DNA from: Quercus robur
Lineage: Eukaryota; Streptophyta; Magnoliopsida; Fagales; Fagaceae
DNA length: 64,000 nucleotides
Assembly: GCF_932294415.1 (NCBI RefSeq)
Contig: NC_065535.1
Span: forward strand, 88,304,862 to 88,368,861
Direction of reading: 5' to 3'
Shown here: in pieces, positions 33,956 to 42,974 of the stretch
Position numbering within the stretch: position 1 is the stretch's first letter
How the letters are laid out: every line of letters begins with the position of its first letter
The notes under the pieces: model-generated
The model's input: the letters and a program-made list of their open reading frames with translations, nothing else
Databases searched by the model: none
Told to the model about the DNA's origin: nothing
Program-made: the position numbers and the translations under genes

Positions 33956-35461
33956 GAGCAACCGCATTAGTGGTTGCAAAAATGTGCAAAATACAAAAAG
34001 TACTCAATTTTGCACACTTTAACCCAAAAAACACTCACATTAGTACTTGTAAAAATGTGCAAATATACACAATTATCTTGCAAATGAACAGTAACCGTGC
34101 ATATATGCACGGTTATTATTCATGTGCAAATGATTTTTTTTATTCTTTTTTTCTCTCTCCTCTATCAAAGTACTTCTCTTCCTCTGCGTCTACGACAACC
34201 AGCAGCTTCCCCAACGTCTACAACAACCCAGCATGGCAAAATAAGAAAAAGGAACAAGAAAATAACCACCCAACCACCAAACCTAGTACCACCACTAAAC
34301 ATCGCAACCTAGCACAGAAAATTAACCCAAAATCCAAATGAAATCAAGCAAAACCTAGATGAAATCAAAGCCAAAATTAACCAAGCAAAACCCAGATGAT
34401 CACCACCACCCAACCACCACCACCACCATATCAACCCCCAGATGATCACCAACACCCAGCACCACCATCAAACCCAGATGATCGCACCGCAATTAGAGAA
34501 CCAAGCAAAACCCAGATGAAATCAAAGCCAAAATTAACCAAATCAAACCTAGATGAAATCACCACCACCATATCAACCCAGCACCACCCAACTATCACCG
34601 TTCTACCACCACAACCCATTTCAACATTTGATAATCCAAACACAAAATCAACAAAATCAAACCAAAAATAACTCAAAATCAACAAAAAACAACTTAAAAT
34701 CAACTCGTCGTGTAGGGAATTAAACTAAAATTCCCAAACTTGTGAGAAACAAAATAGAGAAAACACACACCAAAGAAAAAAAACAATCACATGCACAAGA
34801 CAATATTTACGTGTTTCAGCAATTTGCTTACGTCCACGGAATTGCAAAGATTTCATTATTATCAGGAAAAAAAATACAAAGTGCAGTAGTAATGTTTTTC
34901 TCACTCTAAAAAACGACAACCACAAAACCCTAATCACCAAAACACGTTTTCTACATCTTATGCATAGAATTCACAATGGACTACAAAACAGGCCAATAAT
35001 TTTCCCTAGGGTCGTTGTCCTCGGACCCCCTGAAGGCTTGCCCATGAGCGCTATGGCTTGGGCCTATTAGCCCAAGCCTTTGCTCCATGGACTAAGCCTC
35101 AAAAAATCTCCCATTAAAACCACACAACATTATTTAAGTTAAGTTAAGTCGTCAACCGGATCAAACATAACTAGGCTTCACAAAGCCCAACACACCGGAG
35201 TTGCTGGAGTTCTTTTCTGGAGCTGTTGTCGATGTCATCGGAACCGTGTGTGCATGTGTGGGGGCAGGGGGTTTGGGATGAGAGAGGGGTAGAGATTTGA
35301 GAAAGATGAGGTATATAATAAAAATGATTATTTAAATAAATTGATGTGTATAATAGATAAACTGATGTGGATGTTTTATAAAAATGAGAGTGTAAAATAG
35401 AAAAAGTAGGTTTTAGATGTGTAAATTTACAAAAATTTTGCATCCATTAATGCAAATGCTC
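33956..35461. mobile_element. Non-autonomous PIF/Harbinger-like element (1.5 kb) hosting a solo LTR
   Basis: The left end GAGCAACCGCATTAGTGG and the right end (reverse complement GAGCATTTGCATTAATGG) form imperfect inverted repeats of about 26 bp. A TTA duplication flanks both sides (33953-33955 and 35462-35464). The interior has CCACCA-rich repeats and AAACCCAGATGAxATC units but no transposase. A solo LTR (34711-35192) is inserted in it. Confidence 0.75.
34711..35192. mobile_element. Solo LTR nested in the Harbinger-like element
   Basis: 482 bp, beginning TGTAGGGAATTAAAC and ending AAAGCCCAACA. The flanking pentamers are similar but not identical and fit an old, decayed duplication. No internal region is present. 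Family not determined. Confidence 0.55.
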
Positions 35462-35643
35462 TTAACATAGTGTAAAATTGTCATACTTTAATGTAATAAC
35501 AATTATTGAAAAAAATTTGTTTTTGTTTTAAGTATTGATTTTTTCATAGAAAAAAAATTGACAATAATAATTAAGTAGCTTTGGTGTCTATAAAGAAAAA
35601 GTTGATAAAAACAAATATTATATTGAAAATAATTAATAATAAT

Positions 35644-36271
35644 TGTGGTTACCAAATACTGATGTTAGTGACAGTATTTAGGTCACAATCTATTTATATG
35701 TCGGACAATGCTCAATCCTATAGATGAGGCCTTAAACTTCCCTTGGTCCCTCTCAAATCCCCAGTGTTTCCCTGTGTTTTCCTCTCTATTGTTCCTTCCC
35801 TCCCTAGTTTTTCCAACCCCTAAGCCTTTACCTTCTTCCCCCTTTTATAGTCTCTTAATAGTGGGATGATCATCATTATTTCCCCACTTCACACACATTC
35901 CTACGTTCATTAGAATCCCAAGGGATCCTCACGACTTTAGAGGATTCCCTTGGAACTTGTGCTAGACGCCGAATAGTGATCTGGAGTGGTTCCCCAATGG
36001 CACTACTAGTCTTCAACTACTGATCCCACTAGGTTCGTGTTTCACCCCAACTACCTTTGTATCGGTTAAAGTTTTGCCGACCACTCAAGAACCTCTCAGG
36101 TTGTTAACCCCTCGGCCAAAGTCCTGATCTCGAGGTTGGGCCCATTGTGATAGGGCCCAAGTTTGATTCTCTCCTTGCGTACCAAGTTCAATTCATTTGA
36201 TGGGCCTCGGGCTTTATGCTAGGTTTCGATTAAGTGGGCAGACATGGTTGCCCAGGCCCAACTCACCCACA
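35644..36271. mobile_element. Solo LTR, family C
   Basis: 628 bp from TGTGGTTACC to CTCACCCACA, with ATAAT on both sides (35639-35643, 36272-36276). It is pyrimidine-rich in the middle and carries CCTCGGCCAAAG and GGGCCTCGGGC strings as in plant Gypsy LTRs. It is unlike family A. The flanks are low-complexity, so the duplication is weaker evidence than usual. Confidence 0.6.
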
Positions 36272-36385
36272 ATAATAATATATATATATATATATATATA
36301 TTTTGTATTTATCCATAGGAAAGTGCCTGAATGGATTCATATTTTTAGGGGGGAGTTGAGCTCTAAACGTGTGTTTTGAAATTTG

Positions 36386-36970
36386 GTATTTGACGTTGTT
36401 GACCTTATTTTTAAATGCACTCACTGTGTTTATTGATAAGGGTATTTTCGAACCACATAAAAGTTTAGTTCAAGAATTAAAATTTTATGGAGAATCTTAT
36501 GACGTTATATATTGACCTTATCCCTAAAACATTTGTAGTAGAAGTGATTGATTACTTGATGTGGTATTTTTGACTTCTAGAAAAGTCTAGATCAAAGAGA
36601 GGAATCCTGTGACGTTAATTGACCCTATTCCTAAAACATTTGTAGGAGAAGTCATCGGTTACTAGATGAGGTATTTTTAACCTTCAAAAAAGTCCAGACC
36701 AAAGAAGTGAATCCTATTATATATAGTATAGATTTGTATTTGATGTTGTTAACCCTATTTTTAAGTGTACTCACTGTGTTTATTGATGAAGGTATTTTCA
36801 AATCACATAAAAATTCAATTCAAGAAAGAGAATTTTATGGGAAATCCTGTGACGTTATTGATCATAAACATTTGTAGGAAAAGTCATTGGATATTGGATG
36901 AGGTATTTTTGACCTTTAGAATAGTCCAAATCAAAGAGGGGAATCCTGTTATATATCGTATAGATAGAAT
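36386..36970. repeat. Degenerate repeat: three 110-bp units in a larger duplication
   Basis: GACGTTA...TTGA-type units start at 36501, 36611 and 36851, each running through AACATTTGTAG, GATGxGGTATTTTT and AGTCxAxATCAAAGA to GAATCCT. The block from 36386 repeats at about 36732 with one unit fewer. Confidence 0.8.
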
Positions 36971-37036
36971 AAACTTTATAGTTTAGGAGGTTACAAATCA
37001 AACCTTATAATTTTGTTGTTTCTAAAAAAAAAAAAG

Positions 37037-37215
37037 TAATGCTATAGGTACAAACTATTTTACAATATTTTTACAAATTGTTATTATGGCCAACTTCTTA
37101 TTGGTTTCCATTTGGATCCACCACCAACATCACTTTTACATTTACCAATAACTACTTGTCACATTAGCAGTTTGTAAATTTTTTTGTAAAAAAAGTTTGT
37201 ATCTCTAACATTTTC
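37037..37215. mobile_element. MITE family B (copy 3, inverted relative to copy 1)
   Basis: AATGCTATAGGTACAAACT at the left and a CTAACATTTTCT end at the right. The interior carries TTGGATCCACCACCAAC and TAACTACTTGTCACAT, matching copies 1 and 2. Confidence 0.55.
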
Positions 37216-37723
37216 TAAAATAAAAAATAAAAGCCTTATAATTTTTTAAGTTATGCATAAGTTTATACTTTTATAAGTTACACATTAGCCTATAAACTTC
37301 CAAATCTAGTTTAACTCAAATCTTGATCCTAAGAGAGAAGACAAGATTTGAATTGAATTGGATTTAAATTGACGTGATTTAATTTGTAACTTATATCTAG
37401 GCAATTTTTTTTGGCTCATTTTTTTCGCATTCACTTTTATATTTTAAAATGTGAATATTTTTCCATCAATTGTGATTAATAATGTAAAATAGTGAATATA
37501 AGCAAGGGTAGGAAATTTTTCTCAATTTATTTTGTCATGTCATGTGAGAAAAGTAGAGAAAATTTAGGATTATATCATTTATCACCACGGTAATATGATA
37601 GATTATGAGAGGTAGATAAAAAATGTGATAAATTATTAGTGATAAAGAAAAAACGTTAGATCTATATAAAAGTGACAAACAATTTTTCCTGATCTGTAGC
37701 AAAAAAAGTTGTGGTTCTAGAAC

Positions 37724-38414
37724 TAGAGGTGTGTAGCCAACCCACTAATCCAACTCGTTAGGTTGGGTCGGTTTTTAGAGGTTGGTGGGTTGGGTTAGGT
37801 TATGAATTTTTTTTAATAGTAGGTGTGGGGGTGAAAGGCTCAGGAGTACATATCTACATATGTATTGGGCTAGGGGCCTAATCTGAGGATGTTAAGTAAT
37901 CCGAGGATGAACAAGCGCTATCATAAGAATCCGTGTTAGTAGGTAAAAGGTAAAATCTGGTCATGATCACTCAGGAAGGGGTCTGAGGAGGAAAGCCACC
38001 TTGACTGAGCATAACTGAGGTTGGAAGATGTAGTCTGCCATCAAAGCCAACATTCTAGATCGTTCCATGGATAAGGATAAGAATTAAGAAGGAACAAGAC
38101 AGAGGAAAGCTACAAATATCTAAGGAAAAACTATTATCACCGCATTGAATGCTCTATAGTTAACTCTCTAGCCGCATTAATGAAGAAGTGATACATGAAC
38201 AGTAATTTTCAGCCTTTCAGCTGCTACCCAAGGACTTCAGGAAGGTGCTAATGAGACAGGAACCAACACCAACAATCTGATCTACACGTGGAAGGTAGAG
38301 ATGAAAGGGGAAGATAGTATAAAATAGAAGTGATACCCAAAGTAAAGGAGATTGGAGAATTGAGAGAGAAAGCACTGTAGCAATTCAAGTTGTATTTGTA
38401 ACTAATTTCAAGTG

Positions 38415-38446
<32 letters not shown>

Positions 38447-39219
38447 ATCTTCTCGGATTGTGCTATGGACGAATTTCCTTAGACAAATCCAATCTACTTT
38501 TACTTAATTGTCTCCTAAAGCCATCCTAACTGTTACCCAACTCATTATAACCTAATTTTCCAACCCACTCTCTACAAATTCATTGTATTGGACTCATTGG
38601 GCCTCGATCCATTAACACTTTGGGCTTGGGATTCAAATCGTGTCCATACAGTAGGTCAAGTTGGGTTTAGGTCATAACAATCACAATCGGCCTAACCTGA
38701 CCCGACCTACCTATATATTTAAAATTTAAATTATATATAATTAATATAAATTTACAAATATATTTTATAATTAATAATTTTTTTATGTAACTTTTTTTAC
38801 CCTATTTGGCTCTTCCTATATAAAACTCAATTACTTTACAAATCCTAGTAATCTAATTTCTCTCTATACCGTCTCCTGCTCCCACTCTCCCACTCCACTT
38901 TTATTTGTTTATAACTAAGTTAAGATACTAGTTCATGTATATTTTGTTTATAAATTCAGTTAGATATATTTTGTTTATAACTGAATTAGAATACTAGTTT
39001 ATGTATATTTTATCTATCAACTTAGGTGGTAAGTGAGATATTTTTTTTCTAATCAGCTTAATAATAATAGTAAGTCCTACCCATGGGTTCAACTCGACCC
39101 AATCCAATCCATGTGGATTGGGTTGGATTTTTTTTTAACCCACCATAGTGAGTTAGGTTGACAAATCTCCTTAACCCGATTCGACCTAATCTATGCCCAA
39201 CCTTGTTTGCACACCCTTG
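37724..39219. mobile_element. Non-autonomous hAT-like element (1.5 kb) hosting a solo LTR
   Basis: Terminal repeats TAGAGGTGTG and CACACCCTTG, with an 8-bp duplication TCTAGAAC / TTTAGAAC (37716-37723, 39220-39227; 7 of 8 match) typical of hAT. The arms are rich in GGGTTGGGTTAGG- and CCCGACC-type strings. There is no transposase. Removing the nested LTR leaves about 660 bp. Confidence 0.8.
37824..38650 (-). mobile_element. Solo LTR, family A (copy 3), nested in the hAT-like element
   Basis: 827 bp bounded by TGTGGGGGTG and TGTCCATACA, with a perfect GTAGG duplication (37819-37823, 38651-38655). It reads as family A on the minus strand (CCGCATTAATG, CCGCATTGAATGC). An internal (TA)n run lies at about 38417-38441. 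Only one LTR remains. Confidence 0.85.
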
Positions 39220-39229
39220 TTTAGAACAT

Positions 39230-39232
<3 letters not shown>

Positions 39233-39317
<85 letters not shown>
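39233..39317 (+). repeat. (GA)n microsatellite, 85 bp, upstream of HSP70
   Basis: An uninterrupted GA dinucleotide run about 615 bases before the HSP70 start codon, six bases past the hAT target duplication. Plant BBR/BPC proteins bind GA repeats, so a regulatory role is possible but unproven. Confidence 0.95.
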
Positions 39318-39318
<1 letters not shown>

Positions 39319-39541
39319 ACCTCTTCACTCACGCGATCCACTATTTCTCCCCACGTCAAAATCCCAATTCCTTCCAAAATTCTTTAACTACCACCATCAA
39401 ACTAACCACATATTCCCAAAATGCCCTCCACTACCCACCCCAACTGACCCTGAACTCAACTCACCCCTACTAAACACGACGGCACACAAGTAAAATTACA
39501 ACAAATTCGGCCCCACTTTTATAAATCAACCTTCCCCCTCT

Positions 39542-39549
39542 TTCTGGAA
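39542..39549 (+). promoter_or_regulatory. Distal heat-shock element of HSP70
   Basis: TTCTGGAA is a perfect TTCnnGAA pair, followed by a 2-of-3 third half-site (TCT). It lies about 235 bases before the TATA box. Confidence 0.5.
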
Positions 39550-39737
39550 TTTCTAAAATCCAAAATTCTCCAGAACACTCCACTCTCATATTCCTCTATT
39601 TCATTCACCCTTTCCTTCTAGTTTTCTCTCGAACTCTCTCAATTTACTTCAAATTCTCACCTTTCCCCCTTCTACTTTTCACTCGAACTCTCTCAAATTC
39701 TCTCACATTTTCCTTATACAGTTTCCACTTTCCCCTC

Positions 39738-39745
39738 GAATTTTC
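39738..39745 (+). promoter_or_regulatory. Proximal heat-shock element of HSP70
   Basis: GAATTTTC is a perfect GAAnnTTC pair with a 2-of-3 third half-site after it. It sits about 32 bases before the TATA box, the usual place for HSF binding in plant heat-shock genes. Confidence 0.6.
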
Positions 39746-39776
39746 TCAAACTCTCTCTCTTTCTCTTTGAAACCGC

Positions 39777-39782
39777 TATAAA
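39777..39782 (+). promoter_or_regulatory. TATA box of HSP70
   Basis: TATAAA in the context CCGCTATAAATTTA, about 156 bases before the ATG, implying a leader of about 120-130 bases. Confidence 0.7.
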
Positions 39783-39932
39783 TTTATTCTCACCTCCTAC
39801 TCTAAACCCATCATAGAGTCTCATAATACACAAAGCAAACTAAACAATTCACAAACACTCTTACCAAACCAAAAAAACCAAAAGAACCCAACTTTTTTTT
39901 CTTTCTCTGCATCTGAATTCCGAGTCTTTAAC

Positions 39933-41900
39933 ATGGCAGAAACTAGCGGCAAAGCTATTGGGATCGACTTGGGCACGACCTACAGCTGCGTAGGCGTGTG
40001 GCTAAACGATCGAGTTGAGATCATCCCAAACGACCAAGGCAACCGAACCACCCCATCCTATGTGGCCTTCACTGACACAGAGAGGCTCATAGGCGATGCA
40101 GCCAAGAACCAAGTCGCTATGAACCCACAAAACACCGTGTTCGACGCGAAGCGCCTCATTGGTCGTCGATTCTCTGACCCTACGGTTCAGAGCGACATGA
40201 AGCTTTGGCCTTTTAAGGTTATTCCTGGTCCCGGTGACAAGCCAATGATTGTTGTTACGTACAAAGGCGAACAGAAACAATTCTCTCCTGAAGAAATATC
40301 GTCAATGGTGTTGACGAAGATGAGGGAGACAGCTGAGGCTTTTCTGGGTCAGCCAATTAAGAATGCTGTGATTACTGTTCCGGCTTATTTCAATGACTCG
40401 CAGAGACAGGCTACTAAGGATGCTGGAACTATTGCGGCTCTCAATGTTATGAGAATTATCAATGAGCCCACTGCGGCTGCTATTGCTTATGGGCTCGACA
40501 AGAAGGCCTCGAGGAAAGGTGAGCAGAATGTGCTGATTTTCGATCTTGGTGGTGGTACTTTCGATGTGTCTTTGTTGACGATCGAGGAGGGTATTTTCGA
40601 AGTTAAGGCCACCGCGGGTGACACTCATCTTGGTGGTGAAGACTTTGATAATCGATTGGTGAATCACTTTGTGGCAGAGTTTAAGAGGAAGCATAAGAAG
40701 GATATTAGTGGCAATGCAAGGGCTTTGAGAAGGTTGAGGACTGCGTGTGAGAGAGCGAAGAGGACGCTGTCTTCGACTACTCAGACAACAATCGAGATTG
40801 ATTCCTTGTATGAAGGAATTGATTTTTATGCGACGATTACGAGGGCGAGGTTCGAGGAATTGAACATGGATTTGTTCAGGAAGTGCATGGAGCCAGTGGA
40901 GAAGTGCTTGCGTGATGCGAAGATTGACAAAAGTCAGGTTGATGAAGTGGTTTTAGTAGGTGGGTCGACGAGGATTCCAAAAGTTCAGTCTCTTTTGCAA
41001 GACTTTTTCAATGGGAAAGAGCTTTGCAAGAGTATTAACCCTGATGAAGCTGTGGCTTACGGTGCTGCGGTTCAAGCTGCGATTTTGAGTGGTGAAGGGG
41101 ACAAGAAAGTACAAGACTTGTTGCTGCTCGATGTCACGCCTCTTAGTCTTGGGCTCGAGACTGCTGGGGGTGTTATGACTGTGCTAATTCCGAGAAACAC
41201 TACGATTCCAACGAAGAAAGAGCAAATTTTCTCGACCTATTCGGATAATCAACCTGGGGTTTTGATCCAAGTTTATGAAGGTGAAAGAGCTCGAACTAAG
41301 GACAACAATCTTCTCGGGAAATTCGAGCTTACTGGTATTCCTCCAGCGCCAAGAGGGGTTCCTCAAATCAATGTTTGTTTCGATATAGACGCGAATGGGA
41401 TTTTGAATGTGTCAGCAGAGGATAAAACAGCTGGGGTGAAGAACAAGATTACTATTACTAACGACAAGGGAAGGTTGACCAAGGAAGAGATTGAGAAAAT
41501 GGTGAAAGAAGCAGAGAAGTACAAGTCAGAGGATGAGGAAGTGAAGAAAAAAGTGGAGGCAAAGAATGCTCTGGAGAACTACGCTTATAACATGAGGAAT
41601 ACTGTGAGGGACGAGAAGATTGCGGGGAAATTGGACCCAGCTGACAAGGAGAAGATTGAGAAGGCTGTGAGTGATGCTATAGATTGGTTGGAGAAGAACC
41701 AGTTGGCTGAGATTGATGAGCTTGAGGACAAGTTGAAGGAATTGGAGGGACTGTGTGGCCCCATTATAGCTAAGATGTATCAAGGTGGTGGGGCTGGAGA
41801 TATGCCCATGGGGGGTGACATGCCTGGTGGTTCTCGTGGTTATGGTGGTGGGTCCACTGGAAGTTCTGGACCTGGGCCTAAGATTGAAGAAGTTGATTGA
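39933..41900 (+). CDS. HSP70: Cytosolic heat shock 70 kDa protein (HSP70), intronless
   Basis: ATP-driven chaperone that folds and protects proteins in the cytosol and nucleus. Single open exon of 655 residues. The three HSP70 signatures are present: [12 protein letters not shown] (11-22), [14 protein letters not shown] (202-215) and [14 protein letters not shown] (339-352). The interdomain linker [14 protein letters not shown] lies near 391-405, followed by the substrate-binding domain and a helical lid. A Gly/Met-rich tail ends in GPKIEEVD, the cytosolic EEVD motif that binds TPR co-chaperones. There is no signal or transit peptide. Many plant cytosolic HSP70 genes carry one intron near codon 70; none is here. 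With the HSEs and TATA box upstream, this points to a heat-inducible copy. Downstream, AATAAA occurs at 42061. Confidence 0.97.
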   Translation: MAETSGKAIGIDLGTTYSCVGVWLNDRVEIIPNDQGNRTTPSYVAFTDTERLIGDAAKNQVAMNPQNTVFDAKRLIGRRFSDPTVQSDMKLWPFKVIPGPGDKPMIVVTYKGEQKQFSPEEISSMVLTKMRETAEAFLGQPIKNAVITVPAYFNDSQRQATKDAGTIAALNVMRIINEPTAAAIAYGLDKKASRKGEQNVLIFDLGGGTFDVSLLTIEEGIFEVKATAGDTHLGGEDFDNRLVNHFVAEFKRKHKKDISGNARALRRLRTACERAKRTLSSTTQTTIEIDSLYEGIDFYATITRARFEELNMDLFRKCMEPVEKCLRDAKIDKSQVDEVVLVGGSTRIPKVQSLLQDFFNGKELCKSINPDEAVAYGAAVQAAILSGEGDKKVQDLLLLDVTPLSLGLETAGGVMTVLIPRNTTIPTKKEQIFSTYSDNQPGVLIQVYEGERARTKDNNLLGKFELTGIPPAPRGVPQINVCFDIDANGILNVSAEDKTAGVKNKITITNDKGRLTKEEIEKMVKEAEKYKSEDEEVKKKVEAKNALENYAYNMRNTVRDEKIAGKLDPADKEKIEKAVSDAIDWLEKNQLAEIDELEDKLKELEGLCGPIIAKMYQGGGAGDMPMGGDMPGGSRGYGGGSTGSSGPGPKIEEVD

Positions 41901-42060
41901 GGTTGCTGAAGTTAGGAGTATTGGGTTTCTTTGTGTTGGTCACTTTTGTTTGGGTCAAGTGTTAAGGCTTTTGAAGTTGTGATTAGTTAATATGTTTTTC
42001 CTACTTTTTGTTTATTAATATGAATATGTAAAGCATGTAACCAGAGGTTTTTATGTTATA

Positions 42061-42066
42061 AATAAA
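42061..42066 (+). terminator. Probable polyadenylation signal of HSP70
   Basis: AATAAA 161 bases after the stop codon, in a T-rich downstream context. Confidence 0.5.
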
Positions 42067-42828
42067 AATAATTTTCAGTTTTCAGTTTTGGTATCAGAAT
42101 TTTGTGATGAATGATTTATATATTTTCCTTGTGAATCCTTTCCATTATTATGTGATTTTCTTCTGACTTGAGTTCCTAAATAAAATTGCTAGAGTTTCAT
42201 CTTGAGGGCCCATTAGCTTACCAATACCAATAGCAGTTTGGCACCATAAAATGTGTGTTACACATCTAAGGGCTCATTATATAACTAATAGTCTAATACT
42301 CTAATAGCAGTTTGGCACCAAAAAAATTACTCACTGTTGTGAGCTACAGTGTGTTATCTAACTAATTACCCTATCCAACCTCAAAACAAAGACACTAAAC
42401 ACTGACTCAAAAAAAAAAAAAAAAAAAACCTCAAAACAAAGACACTAAACACTGACTGTTAGCATTCCTGAACCTAACCTATTTGTTTAAAGTTATATAT
42501 ATATATATATATATATATTCTTTTTCACCAAAAAATAAAAGGTCAAACACACACTTGATAGATTTTGATGTCTCAAATCTTTTGGATAACCTCGGTTAGA
42601 ATTTTAAGTTCTATGATTGCATGTCAATGACATGACTTTCATGCTTGAGGTGACCCGATAATAACATGGGAACCTCTTTAATTGCTTCACGCAAACAATT
42701 GAAAGATGATGATGCTTTCTTTAGAAAACTAGCAAATGTTGTACATTTGGTCAAAATTCTAATCAACTGCTGAGATTTTATACTGTTTAGCTAAGCTTTC
42801 GATTAAATTTTCATCCAAAGGTTCAGCC
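42067..42828. other. Spacer between HSP70 and IF-3
   Basis: It holds a 50-bp tandem repeat separated by poly-A (units starting at 42379 and 42429), a GCAGTTTGGCACC string repeated at about 42232 and 42307, and a (TA)n run at about 42496-42520. No gene. Confidence 0.7.
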
Positions 42829-42908
42829 AGCCCAAAAGCCCATTCTAGCCTGTAAATAACAAACCCGGCCCAATTAGGCCCGGCCCATAAGAGCCCATAT
42901 ATGGCCCA
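42829..42908 (+). promoter_or_regulatory. Site II (TGGGCY) cluster in the IF-3 promoter
   Basis: Six copies of GGCCCA or AGCCCA (reverse complements of TGGGCC/TGGGCT) lie at 42829, 42837, 42867, 42882, 42892 and 42903, within 80 bases and 67-146 bases before the IF-3 ATG. Site II elements bind TCP factors and mark nuclear genes for ribosomal and organelle proteins, which suits a plastid initiation factor. Confidence 0.75.
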
Positions 42909-42974
42909 CCACCCACAAAAAATTTGTGGATAAGAAATAAGAACCAACTCCATTTGAATTCAGTACCACTCGCA

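Noticed and set aside
34396-34671. Pro/Thr-rich 91-codon frame.
   Set aside because: It comes from CCACCA repeats inside the Harbinger-like element.
36501-36965. Spaced repeats considered as a CRISPR-like array.
   Set aside because: The units are 110 bp, diverged throughout and contiguous, with no conserved short repeat and variable spacer pattern. This is a minisatellite in a plant genome.
39158-39493. Frame with long Arg-Glu repeats.
   Set aside because: It is a translation of the GA microsatellite.
39933-41900. HSP70 as a processed retrocopy, because it has no intron.
   Set aside because: It has a TATA box, heat-shock elements and a normal 3' UTR. There is no genomic poly-A tail at the end or flanking target duplication, and the frame is complete with all signatures. 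Intronless HSP70 genes are common.
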